The notes under the pieces: model-generated
The model's input: only the letters and a program-made list of their open reading frames with translations
The model's database searches: none
Told to the model about the DNA's origin: nothing
Assembly (NCBI GenBank): GCA_027858355.1
Contig: JAQICW010000020.1
Coordinates: forward strand, 1-7,655
Origin: Desulfobacula sp.
GTDB taxonomy: Bacteria; Desulfobacterota; Desulfobacteria; Desulfobacterales; Desulfobacteraceae
Reading direction: 5' to 3'
Length of the DNA: 7,655 bases
Program-made: the position numbers and the translations under genes
Shown: piece after piece, positions 1 through 6,268 of the stretch
Layout: each line of letters opens with the position of its first letter
Position numbering within the stretch: position 1 is the first letter of the stretch

Positions 1-63
1 AAACGGTTTAAGCAACTCCTTAGGCAGCAGTAGATCCGAAAACTGTGAAAATTGCTTTGTCAT
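1..63 (-). CDS. Possible IS transposase N-terminus (partial, runs off the window)
   Basis: An ATG at 63 opens 21 codons that stay open to the window edge and read MTKQFSQFSDLLLPKELLKPF in two parts: MTKQFSQF, then SDLLLPKELLKPF. A short segment of the type 'hxxLLLPxxhLxxF' at the extreme N-terminus resembles the N-terminal region of ISAon1-type transposases, recalled from memory. The position supports a mobile element: it lies just past the point where the adjacent amidohydrolase gene breaks off. No clear Shine-Dalgarno precedes the ATG, and with 21 residues the assignment is weak. It could equally be a chance open frame. Only the sequence to the left of the window can settle it. Confidence 0.3.
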   Translation of the reverse strand, partial: MTKQFSQFSDLLLPKELLKPF

Positions 64-70
64 GGGGGGA

Positions 71-100
71 ATCCTATGCCTAAACTGGAAAAATAGTCAA
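71..100 (-). promoter_or_regulatory. Weak sigma-70-like promoter candidate
   Basis: On the minus strand TTGACT (100-95) is followed after 18 bases by TAGGAT (76-71), matching the consensus at 5/6 and 4/6 positions. The -10 box would end only 7 bases before the ATG at 63, so a transcript from it would be nearly leaderless. It is listed because an IS often carries its promoter near its end. Chance occurrence in AT-rich DNA is quite possible. Confidence 0.2.
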
Positions 101-147
101 GAAAAACGTTTCATGGGTCCATTCACCTTAAGGTAGGTTTTGTCAGC

Positions 148-795
148 TCACTCCCCATATACGTTTTTATTATTTTTTATTTTTCCCCATGCATCAGAAT
201 AAAGCGGGAAACCTGCATGCGCCAAGATAAGCTTAAGATCGGGGACTTTTTGTAGAAACGCATCATAGTCTCCATGCGCATCAAAACCAGCATGAATAAG
301 GAGCGGTTTCCCTATTTTAGCCAGTTGAACCGCAATCGGAAGCAACTCAATTGGCTGGTAGCGATGCCAAAATGGATGAGCCTTGACCCCTACAAAACCA
401 ATTTTATCTTTCCACTTGTTCATCTCCTGAATTTGATCCTTACCCCCTCTCGGGTTAACAAATATCCATGCTAAAAATCGGTCAGGGTTATTTGCTACAG
501 CTTGAAATACAGGCCCATTGTCAGGATTTGGGTAGAGTTGAAAAGTGCCAGCAGGGATTTTAATGTACCCTTCGTGTGTGAAATTATCCCCTAGAAGCTT
601 GGCATGAAAACGAAACCGTCAGTGTGTTAATGAAAAACGAAAAATATTTAATATAAATTCTGACGGTTTAGGAATAGGTTCGATTATTACACCCATTAAA
701 GCAACTTTATCCACCCCACATTGATCCATCTTTCTTAAAAGTTTATCGGCGGCTAAAAGCTTTGGCTCAAAATGATAATGGCAATCAATAATCAT
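148..795 (-). pseudogene. Decayed amidohydrolase (PF04909-like metal-dependent hydrolase), internal TGA and lost C-terminus
   Basis: Starting at ATG 795, behind a strong AAAGGAG, one frame reads through 215 sense or stop codons as a recognisable TIM-barrel amidohydrolase. It begins MIIDCHYHFE with the HxH metal motif (H6, H8), followed by a GVDKVALM strand. Later it has FVNPRGG, GVKAHPFWHRY (H140, H144), LLIHAGF (H168) and LILAHAGFP (H193), all typical of this family. Two lesions are seen. Codon 59 is TGA (621-619), inside a segment RFSLTH*RFRF that otherwise aligns without a gap to my memory of the family. The frame then stops at 150-148 directly after KNVY, where relatives continue VDLSxT and carry a GTDGP metal-ligand Asp about 30 residues later. 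Relatives are about 280-290 residues long, so about 70 are missing. A CGA (Arg) to TGA transition would explain the first lesion. The gene was probably functional once; substrate unknown. Confidence 0.85.
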
Positions 796-800
796 TTAAA

Positions 801-807
801 CTCCTTT
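801..807 (-). promoter_or_regulatory. Ribosome binding site of the amidohydrolase pseudogene
   Basis: AAAGGAG on the minus strand sits 5 bases before the ATG at 795. It fixes the start of the decayed gene well upstream of the 91-codon open segment at 423-148, showing that the open segment is only the surviving second half of a longer gene. Confidence 0.7.
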
Positions 808-943
808 ATCGTCTCATTATTTATCAGCAGTTATTTAAAATTTCATAAGCTTTACGGTTTTCTCTGTTTACATTAACTTTTGATATTGATGTTTCTTATT
901 GTTTCTTTTTTCATATCTTAGAAAATAGCTTTTTGAACTTGTC

Positions 944-976
944 TTCTAAGTAAAAACATTTTTTTACTCTTTAGAA
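944..976. repeat. AT-rich imperfect hairpin
   Basis: TTCTAA (944-949) pairs with TTAGAA (971-976), and GTAAAAA (950-956) pairs with TTTTTAC (961-967), leaving the loop CATT and a 3-base bulge TCT (968-970). That makes 13 pairs in total, almost all A-T. No T-run follows on either strand, so it is not an obvious intrinsic terminator. Function unknown; it may be fortuitous in such AT-rich DNA. Confidence 0.35.
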
Positions 977-1259
977 TGGTCCCGGATTATGGCCAGGGAG
1001 AGAGCTATATATTATTTAAATTTACATGTCATCCGATCTGAAAATCAGTATCAATATAAAAAAAAATTGTAAAGAGATTTTCTATTCAACTATAATTGGA
1101 GACCAATTTGATTTTGTCCAATCCCGCCAAAAAATAATTTCCGATATCTGCTAAAATGTTTTTGATATATTAAAGAGTTGAATATGGAAGAATGCCTTTT
1201 GACAGGATTCTTCGGCCATATAGTTTAACCTGAATTCAGGGAATAATCAGAATTGCCAC

Positions 1260-1288
1260 AAAAAGGCAGGTCCATTTCTGGCCCGGCC
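1260..1288 (-). terminator. Intrinsic terminator after the SGNH-like protein gene
   Basis: On the minus strand, 30 bases after the TAA at 1319, a 24-base hairpin can form. GGC pairs with GCC, GG with CC and CCA with TGG, closing a GAAA tetraloop, with two single-base mismatches (C/T and G/A) in the stem. TTTTT (1264-1260) follows at once. GC-rich stem, GNRA loop, U-run and position all fit a rho-independent terminator that ends transcription of the 570-residue protein gene and separates it from the amidohydrolase remnant. Confidence 0.6.
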
Positions 1289-1318
1289 ATTCTTTTATCA
1301 AACTGATAACGAAAAGGA

Positions 1319-3031
1319 TTATTCCGAAACCGTAAAACTCATCCCATCACTCCAAATCTTTCCATAGTCATTCCAGGATTTTATATACCACTCATAATCT
1401 CCATCCAACAGCTCTGTTTCAATAGTGACAGAACAATTACCACCAGAACAGATATCATCGGCTTCATACCATTGGGCAAACATTTTATCTTCGCTGTTAT
1501 ATCCTACCCATAATTTATACCAGGTCGAGGCAGGGTCTTCTTTCCATAAATACGTTGGTGTTGAGTCTGTTGTCTGATTCGAAGGGAAATTTTGGGTGAC
1601 TTTTGAGGGTAGTGTGTCATCCCCATTAACGGTGAAGGTCATTCCATCGCTCCAAACACGTCCATAATCAGTCCAAGATTTAACAAACCATTCATAATCT
1701 TCACTGGACAAATTAAGGTCTGGAGAAACTTGACAGGTACCCGCAGAACAGATATCAGAAACATCATACCATTGTTCATGAACCTTTTCACCGGCACTGT
1801 CTTGTATCAGTAATCGATACCAGGTGGCACAGACGGTGCTCCAAGAAAAATCAGGAGAAGTATTTTCTGTTGTTCCCGAAGGGGAAACCAGGGTTGCTGC
1901 ACTCACCTCGTCTACTATCTCATCACAATTATCATCAATTCCGTTGCACTGTTCAGTTGCCCCGGGGTGAATGGTGCTGTCTTTATCATTGCAATCGGTA
2001 TGATCAGACACATACCCGTCAGGTTGCGATGCCTGGTCAACAAATGTATTCGGATCGCCATAGCCGTCACTGTCACTGTCATGGTAATACCAGACGGTGA
2101 CGCTGCTCTGGCCTGCTATCCACCTGTTGGTATAATAATTTAAAAGATCTATAAATTCCGATGTGGCCTTTTGATGCCCTGCTGAGCTGGGGTGGCTGTC
2201 ATAGCTGTCCAGAGGATATGCGGTATAGTTGTTTGTGGTGTTGGTGACATGCTGAACTGTATTGTTCTGCCACCTGTGGTGATTGTTAGAGGCTGTAAGG
2301 ACATTGAAATAATCGAACACTGCCACATTTTTATGGTGGTAAGCTGCCAGCCATTCATTGACAAGCCAGTTGTTAAATGCCCGGGCATTGGCCGAGCGTT
2401 CGTCTGCAGTCTGAATATCTGCATTGTATTCGATCTTGTTCATGGGCGGCGCGGTAATCACAATAAACAATTTATCCGTCCGGGTCTGAAAATATGTCAA
2501 AAGGTTGTTGTATACGGCCTTTGCATTGCTGACAGAATAGATATCATCAGGGACAGATCCTGCTGCATCATCCGGATTTCCGTACAGGTCGGAGTTGGGA
2601 AAGCATGATTTAAACATGATGATTTCGTTTTCACCTCCCGGGCCTGTCGCAAGCCTGGGCCATGAACCAAAATCGCCGATATTCTGTTCATCCTCAGCAT
2701 ACAATGCCGCTAATACTGCACTGCTGGCCGAGCCTGTAAACCATTCCGGCCAGTTGGGGATATCGGTGCTTTCGCCAATGCTGTTAGGTCCCCAACCGTA
2801 ATTGGTTGCACTCACAAAATAATTATTATTCATTAATGCCGCGCCCAGTCCGCCATAGGGCTGATCGCTGTTGGGAGCAGCAAGCCAGTTTCCACCGGTT
2901 GAATGATGAATGAAAATCAATTTGACAGGAAAAGAGGGCGGAGAGTTATCAACAGCGGCAAAAGAAGGTGAATAAAAAATCATAAAAAAAGCAAACATAA
3001 GGATGGTAACCGTCAATAGAATTGGCTTCAT
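1319..3031 (-). CDS. Secreted SGNH-hydrolase-like protein with MopE-type motif and two C-terminal CX4C repeats
   Basis: 570 residues; the ATG at 3031 lies 6 bases after AAAGGAG. Residues 1-25 are a signal peptide (hydrophobic 4-20, SFA|A cleavage), so the product is exported. Residues about 35-300 look like an SGNH/GDSL-type hydrolase. [11 protein letters not shown] (S44 as candidate nucleophile) would be block [13 protein letters not shown] (139-148) a central block, and [12 protein letters not shown] (D278, H280) the C-terminal Asp/His block. The classical GDS is replaced by HHSTG, so the assignment is by pattern only. Residues 314-376 are a MopE-type (PF11617-like) motif: [10 protein letters not shown], a DCND segment, then [11 protein letters not shown]. 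Two repeats follow (380-468 and 474-568), each with TWYxL, a CX4C pair (428/433, 528/533) and WSDGM, and the protein ends two residues later. It is the last of three exported-protein genes on this strand, 128 bp after its neighbour, with no clear promoter of its own. Likely role: an extracellular or surface esterase/deacetylase; substrate unknown. Confidence 0.85.
   Translation of the reverse strand: MKPILLTVTILMFAFFMIFYSPSFAAVDNSPPSFPVKLIFIHHSTGGNWLAAPNSDQPYGGLGAALMNNNYFVSATNYGWGPNSIGESTDIPNWPEWFTGSASSAVLAALYAEDEQNIGDFGSWPRLATGPGGENEIIMFKSCFPNSDLYGNPDDAAGSVPDDIYSVSNAKAVYNNLLTYFQTRTDKLFIVITAPPMNKIEYNADIQTADERSANARAFNNWLVNEWLAAYHHKNVAVFDYFNVLTASNNHHRWQNNTVQHVTNTTNNYTAYPLDSYDSHPSSAGHQKATSEFIDLLNYYTNRWIAGQSSVTVWYYHDSDSDGYGDPNTFVDQASQPDGYVSDHTDCNDKDSTIHPGATEQCNGIDDNCDEIVDEVSAATLVSPSGTTENTSPDFSWSTVCATWYRLLIQDSAGEKVHEQWYDVSDICSAGTCQVSPDLNLSSEDYEWFVKSWTDYGRVWSDGMTFTVNGDDTLPSKVTQNFPSNQTTDSTPTYLWKEDPASTWYKLWVGYNSEDKMFAQWYEADDICSGGNCSVTIETELLDGDYEWYIKSWNDYGKIWSDGMSFTVSE
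1328..1612 (-). repeat. C-terminal repeat, last copy in the SGNH-like protein
   Basis: Residues 474-568. It has the full pattern: PSKV lead-in, [40 protein letters not shown], ending two residues before the stop. At DNA level its 3' part (1335-1406) matches the corresponding part of the next gene (3176-3247) at 61 of 72 positions by eye. Confidence 0.85.
1628..1894 (-). repeat. C-terminal repeat, first copy in the SGNH-like protein
   Basis: Residues 380-468. It begins LVSPSGTT and contains [39 protein letters not shown] and WSDGMTFTV. It is more diverged than the last copy but keeps both cysteines and all the landmark tryptophans. The fold is probably a fibronectin/Ig-like beta sandwich with one disulfide; this is inference. 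Confidence 0.8.
1904..2092 (-). other. MopE-type Asp/Cys metal-binding motif in the SGNH-like protein
   Basis: Residues 314-376. The pattern [46 protein letters not shown] resembles the 'putative metal-binding motif' family PF11617 named after methanotroph MopE. The Asp-rich loops suggest calcium binding, and the three cysteines (C347, C362, C369) are conserved with the copy at 6856-7047. It acts as a linker between the catalytic-looking domain and the repeats. Confidence 0.75.
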
Positions 3032-3037
3032 ATTTTT

Positions 3038-3044
3038 CTCCTTT
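3038..3044 (-). promoter_or_regulatory. Ribosome binding site of the SGNH-like protein gene
   Basis: AAAGGAG lies 6 bases before the ATG at 3031 and fixes that start. The signal peptide begins immediately at this Met, which agrees. Confidence 0.7.
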
Positions 3045-3159
3045 GGCTATGAGAGTTTTTATAAACAATTTTAATATTCCTAACCTGGACAAGCCAGAAC
3101 CAAAGAGTTTTCTTATTCTCTTGCCAAAATAACACGAAAATCAGAGATAAGAATCTAAG

Positions 3160-6105
3160 TTAATCAGTAATCGAAAAACTCATCCCATCGTTCCAAACCT
3201 TTCCATAATCGTTCCAGGATTTTATGTGCCATTCATAATCGCCATTTGCCAACTCTGATTCTAAAGTAAATACGCAAAGACTCCCGGAACAAATTTCAAA
3301 AGCTTCATACCATTTTGCAAATATCTTATCGCCGTTAGGATATCCTATCCAGAATTTATACCACGTGGAGGCAGGATCTTCAGCCCATGTGCATGTTGGC
3401 ATTGAGTCTTGAGTGGTTCCTGACGGAGAAATCTGTAAAACTTTTGAGGGTGGACTGTCATCTGCTATAATATTACTGAAATTTACGGGCCCATGGCTCC
3501 ATATCGTTTCTTTAGTTTCACCATCATATTGGCCAACCCAGAGTTCTAAATAAGCTGAATAATTTGATTTTACCTTAAGATTTTCAAGATCATCTTTTAA
3601 AATCCAGCCCTTTCCATAATTGTTAAAGTCACTAGTATCTATATATTCACCTTGGCTTCCGGCCACATTACCGATCCAAAGTTGGTACCATTCAATCGTG
3701 TCTTGGCTGTCGGTAAATAGATCGGCAAAAGATATGTCTGATGCTTCTGGATTGGTTTTGAATGTTATTTTGTTTGTAGACACAAGATCACCACCCGTCT
3801 GGATAAATGATGTGTTCCGGGGTAAGGATATGTTGCCTTCACTGTCTTGTGCATAAATTGCAATATTATAGGTTCCTGTTGAACCAAAATCCATGTAGAT
3901 CCCTTCATATTTTGTGTTTCCTGTAAGGCCCATTTCTACGGTCGGAACAGACAATACAGGAACGTCAGGATCAGCCGTCGCATAATCAGGTGGAGTTATG
4001 ATTGCCCAGACTTTTTCAATGTCATCTGAATCGATTATATTATCAGCATACAATGTGGCTGAGATCTCCCCGTTAAGAGTTGTTTCTGGTGATACAGTTT
4101 GAATGATTGGAATGTCTCCTGCCGAAATGACCCCATTCCCGATAAAGACCAGTTTTGACAAATCCCCATCATCATTTTCATTCCCGACACCATTCCCGTT
4201 GTCATCCAGAACAGGAGTCTGGTTTGCATAGGTGAACTCTATGGCATTTTGGGCGATGATAAAAGAATCATTAATGTTTCCACCGTTATGAATTTGTGTC
4301 CAGAACAGGTGTGAAAAAGAAAGAGCTCCAAGGGATGTAAAGTATGCGTTTTCTCCAAGGGAAGCACTTGCTATAAGAATTCTTTGTTTTCCTCCTTCAG
4401 ATGTCAAATGCGGAAAAAAAGATCCTGACTGACATGCATCATAGATAAATGTCAAATTACCCGGGATAAGACCTTCAAGAGTGTTTAGCCATGTATTTAA
4501 CTCAGAGGCTTCAAGCAGCTCATTTTCATCTATTCGAAAATATTTATTAGAGCCATGTCCCACCATAAAAATAATGACACCTTTTGCATCAAGTGCCCAG
4601 TTTGTAATGGCTTCCTTCAGGTCATTTGAGGTGGCATTCCCGTCAACTTCATTGAATATGCCGTCACCATTGAGATCCACCATGGTGTCGGAAGCAAGAT
4701 ATGTAATGGTTTCATCTGTGTACCCTTGATATTGAAGTACTTTATAAGCGTATTGTGTGCAGGCAAGGGATGATTCCCAGAGGTGGTTGCCGGTATAAGG
4801 TCCGCTGCCTGCCACAATAATTACTTTCACGATTTGGGTCACTTCTATCTGAACAAAATCCTGAGCACCGGTACTATCGGTTACCGTAATGACGACATTT
4901 CCCCGGGAAACCCCCTTTATTGTCAAAGTATTGTTCTCATCAATATATGCTGTAGCAATGGAAGGATCACTGGAACCGACATAATAAGGTTCCATCCCTC
5001 CTACTATGCTTACTTTCCGGGTATTCCCTTCAGAGATGGAAACAGAATCAGGAACAAGTGAAAGATCCGTATCTATGATATGATATAAAAACGGTTTCAA
5101 GATGGATAAATTATTTTTATTTGCCACCAGAAGATAATCATCCATAAAAAAAATATGGTTCACCCACTCCAATTCACTGTATTCACCCGCTTTTTTAATA
5201 TCGGTCAGGTCCTGCAGATTCAATCCTATGATACCGGCATCCCTGTTTTCCGGATTTATATAGGATAGATATCCGAAAGTATCCTTAACCAGGAAATCAA
5301 GGGCAATATATGGGGATTCAATGGAATAGTCTCCTGCCTTAACAGGATAAAAGGGGTCACTGACATCAATTGCAATCAGACCACCCTCCCATCCGGTAAC
5401 ATATGCAGTTTTATCATGAATCTCAACGTTCACAGCCCACATATCGGTTTCGTATTCACTCACAAGTTTGATATCAGAAGGGTTGCTGATATCAAGGATT
5501 TTTAGATTTTTGCTTCCGGCACCCACATAAGCTATATCATTAGAAACCGCCAGTCCGGGGGCGGTTAAGTTAGTGGAACCAAGATCATATTCTCCTTTTT
5601 CCACAGGATTCCCGGGAGTGCTGACGTCAAGCAGTATAAGACTGCTACTTGTCGTCAAAAGGAGCATATTGCCCGACTTTCCAATTTTACCAAGGTTTCT
5701 ATAGGAGTTATGCTGATATTCACCAATTAACAAATCAGATTCCAGAGAAATATCAAAAATTAGGACTTTATCTCTTTGAACCGTATTATCTACTAGTTGT
5801 CCCTTGATTACAGCATAAACATAATTGCCATCGCCAAGGACTTCGGTTGCTTCTTTATAAAGATAATTTGTTATTTTTACAGGATCTGAAGGTGCACTTA
5901 TATCAAGGACAACAATACCGTCCCCGCTGTTCCCAAGATAAGCCTTATTGTTAATTGCATAAACGCTGTTTACTTCTTTTGAGGATTGCCAGGTTCCTTC
6001 GAGTTCAAAATTTATGGCATTATTCAAGGAGTCTGTGAATGAGAGCACTGGCCAAAAAGAAACGCTTAACAAGAAAATAATTCTTAAAAAATAAAGTTTT
6101 TTCAT
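3160..6105 (-). CDS. Secreted C13 (legumain/caspase-like) cysteine peptidase with LVIVD propeller and C-terminal CX4C repeat
   Basis: 981 residues; the ATG at 6105 is preceded by AAAGG 8 bases upstream. Residues 1-22 form a signal peptide. Residues 46-340 carry repeated LVIVD-type blades (IVVLDISAPSDPVK, LILLDVSTPGNPVE, LKILDISNPSD, LIAIDVSDPFYPVK), a probable beta-propeller. Residues 346-424 are an Ig/BIG2-like domain. Residues 427-620 are the peptidase: VIIVAGSG strand, FMVGHGSN with catalytic H517, and FIYDACQSGSF with catalytic C558, then a SASLGENAYF strand of the clan CD S1-pocket type. Two Asp/Asn loops with EF-hand spacing (477-488 and 634-645) suggest calcium dependence. A beta-rich region (664-770) follows, then a degenerate repeat (778-876) and an intact repeat (886-979, C939/C944) ending two residues before the stop. 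C13 enzymes cleave after Asn or Asp and some act as transpeptidases (legumain, GPI transamidase). Export suggests an extracellular or surface role; substrate unknown. Confidence 0.9.
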   Translation of the reverse strand: MKKLYFLRIIFLLSVSFWPVLSFTDSLNNAINFELEGTWQSSKEVNSVYAINNKAYLGNSGDGIVVLDISAPSDPVKITNYLYKEATEVLGDGNYVYAVIKGQLVDNTVQRDKVLIFDISLESDLLIGEYQHNSYRNLGKIGKSGNMLLLTTSSSLILLDVSTPGNPVEKGEYDLGSTNLTAPGLAVSNDIAYVGAGSKNLKILDISNPSDIKLVSEYETDMWAVNVEIHDKTAYVTGWEGGLIAIDVSDPFYPVKAGDYSIESPYIALDFLVKDTFGYLSYINPENRDAGIIGLNLQDLTDIKKAGEYSELEWVNHIFFMDDYLLVANKNNLSILKPFLYHIIDTDLSLVPDSVSISEGNTRKVSIVGGMEPYYVGSSDPSIATAYIDENNTLTIKGVSRGNVVITVTDSTGAQDFVQIEVTQIVKVIIVAGSGPYTGNHLWESSLACTQYAYKVLQYQGYTDETITYLASDTMVDLNGDGIFNEVDGNATSNDLKEAITNWALDAKGVIIFMVGHGSNKYFRIDENELLEASELNTWLNTLEGLIPGNLTFIYDACQSGSFFPHLTSEGGKQRILIASASLGENAYFTSLGALSFSHLFWTQIHNGGNINDSFIIAQNAIEFTYANQTPVLDDNGNGVGNENDDGDLSKLVFIGNGVISAGDIPIIQTVSPETTLNGEISATLYADNIIDSDDIEKVWAIITPPDYATADPDVPVLSVPTVEMGLTGNTKYEGIYMDFGSTGTYNIAIYAQDSEGNISLPRNTSFIQTGGDLVSTNKITFKTNPEASDISFADLFTDSQDTIEWYQLWIGNVAGSQGEYIDTSDFNNYGKGWILKDDLENLKVKSNYSAYLELWVGQYDGETKETIWSHGPVNFSNIIADDSPPSKVLQISPSGTTQDSMPTCTWAEDPASTWYKFWIGYPNGDKIFAKWYEAFEICSGSLCVFTLESELANGDYEWHIKSWNDYGKVWNDGMSFSITD
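3169..3450 (-). repeat. C-terminal repeat of the C13 peptidase protein
   Basis: Residues 886-979. It shows [49 protein letters not shown] and WNDGMSFSI. Both cysteines are kept. It is the nearest DNA-level relative of the copy at 1328-1612. Confidence 0.85.
3478..3774 (-). repeat. Degenerate, cysteine-free repeat in the C13 peptidase protein
   Basis: Residues 778-876. IEWYQLWIGN near the start and YLELWVGQYDG, IWSHGPVNF near the end echo the TWYKLWIG and KSWN/WSDGMSF landmarks. The CX4C pair is absent and the spacing differs. It occupies the place where the neighbouring proteins have their first repeat, so it may be a diverged first copy. Confidence 0.45.
4171..4206 (-). other. Second EF-hand-like Asp/Asn loop in the C13 peptidase protein
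   Basis: Residues 634-645, DDNGNGVGNEND. D, N, N, G and D fall at EF-loop positions 1, 3, 5, 6 and 12. It lies just after the peptidase core, where related proteins, as I remember them, carry a similar LDDNGDG segment. Calcium binding is inferred from spacing only. Confidence 0.45.
4642..4677 (-). other. EF-hand-like calcium loop inside the C13 peptidase domain
   Basis: Residues 477-488, DLNGDGIFNEVD, match the DxNxDGxxxxxD loop found in dockerins and EF-hands. It lies in the insert between the second strand and the catalytic His strand. Calcium could gate activity; inferred from pattern. Confidence 0.55.
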
Positions 6106-6171
6106 GACAGTTACCTTTACGGAAAAGAATGATCCATTATTTCTCTATCAGGTCAATACCAACTGGCCATA

Positions 6172-6177
6172 ATTATA
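6172..6177 (-). promoter_or_regulatory. Candidate -10 box for the C13 peptidase gene
   Basis: A perfect TATAAT on the minus strand lies 66 bases before the ATG at 6105 and downstream of the weak terminator of the preceding gene. No good -35 hexamer stands 16-18 bases upstream (TAGCTT at 17), so the call is tentative. The surrounding DNA is very AT-rich. Confidence 0.25.
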
Positions 6178-6236
6178 GGAATTTTTAATTATCCAAGCTA
6201 CCATAATATACTTAAAAACACAATTATCTCGAACCT

Positions 6237-6268
6237 AAAAAAATCGTAATAATTATGGTTAATCATCA
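6237..6268 (-). terminator. Weak AT-rich intrinsic terminator overlapping the stop of the upstream gene
   Basis: On the minus strand TGATGATTA (6268-6260) pairs with TAATTATTA (6255-6247) around an ACCA loop: nine pairs, two of them G-U. CGA and then seven T (6243-6237) follow. The stem has almost no G-C pairs, so termination would be partial at best. Some read-through into the C13 peptidase gene, 153 bp downstream, is likely. Confidence 0.35.

Larger units (their letters stand above)
796..1318. other. Gene-free AT-rich gap of 523 bp
   Basis: No open frame with a plausible start and protein-like composition is visible on either strand. The stretch contains the terminator of the 570-residue protein gene near its right end (1288-1260), an AT-rich hairpin at 944-976, and a few short palindromes (for example CCTGAATTCAGG at 1229-1240). 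I see no tRNA, no CRISPR repeat and no convincing promoter. A TATAGT hexamer on the minus strand at 1098-1093 lacks a partner -35 box. The gap presumably holds the promoter of the now dead amidohydrolase gene. Confidence 0.6.

Noticed and set aside
274..474. Plus-strand open frame of 66 codons
   Set aside because: It lies opposite the amidohydrolase remnant, whose minus-strand translation shows family motifs. It has no ribosome site and no protein-like pattern.
619..621. TGA at codon 59 of the amidohydrolase read as selenocysteine
   Set aside because: No stable hairpin of bacterial SECIS type is evident just after it, the family has no cysteine there as far as I recall, and the gene is also broken at its 3' end.
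613..669. Perfect 9-bp inverted repeat AAACCGTCA / TGACGGTTT around the TGA lesion, tested as a small inserted element
   Set aside because: The 39 bases between the arms translate in frame into residues that fit the amidohydrolase family, so nothing was inserted. Probably coincidence.
1187..1213. Hairpin GAAGAAT / ATTCTTC as a terminator
   Set aside because: No T-run follows on either strand, and a better terminator lies closer to the stop codon at 1288-1260.
2192..2608. Plus-strand open frame of 138 codons
   Set aside because: It is antisense to the SGNH-like domain. The minus-strand product has a signal peptide and motifs, while the plus-strand translation has no recognisable domain.
4783..5061. 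Plus-strand open frame of 92 codons, and others at 3620-3856, 4481-4729 and 6320-6568
   Set aside because: All are opposite well-supported minus-strand domains and have no ribosome sites or family resemblance.
6167..6258. 10-bp inverted repeat CCATAATTAT / ATAATTATGG between two genes as an operator or element end
   Set aside because: The arms are 72 bases apart, nearly all A/T and themselves contain the palindrome ATAATTAT, so chance is likely. One arm overlaps the weak terminator.
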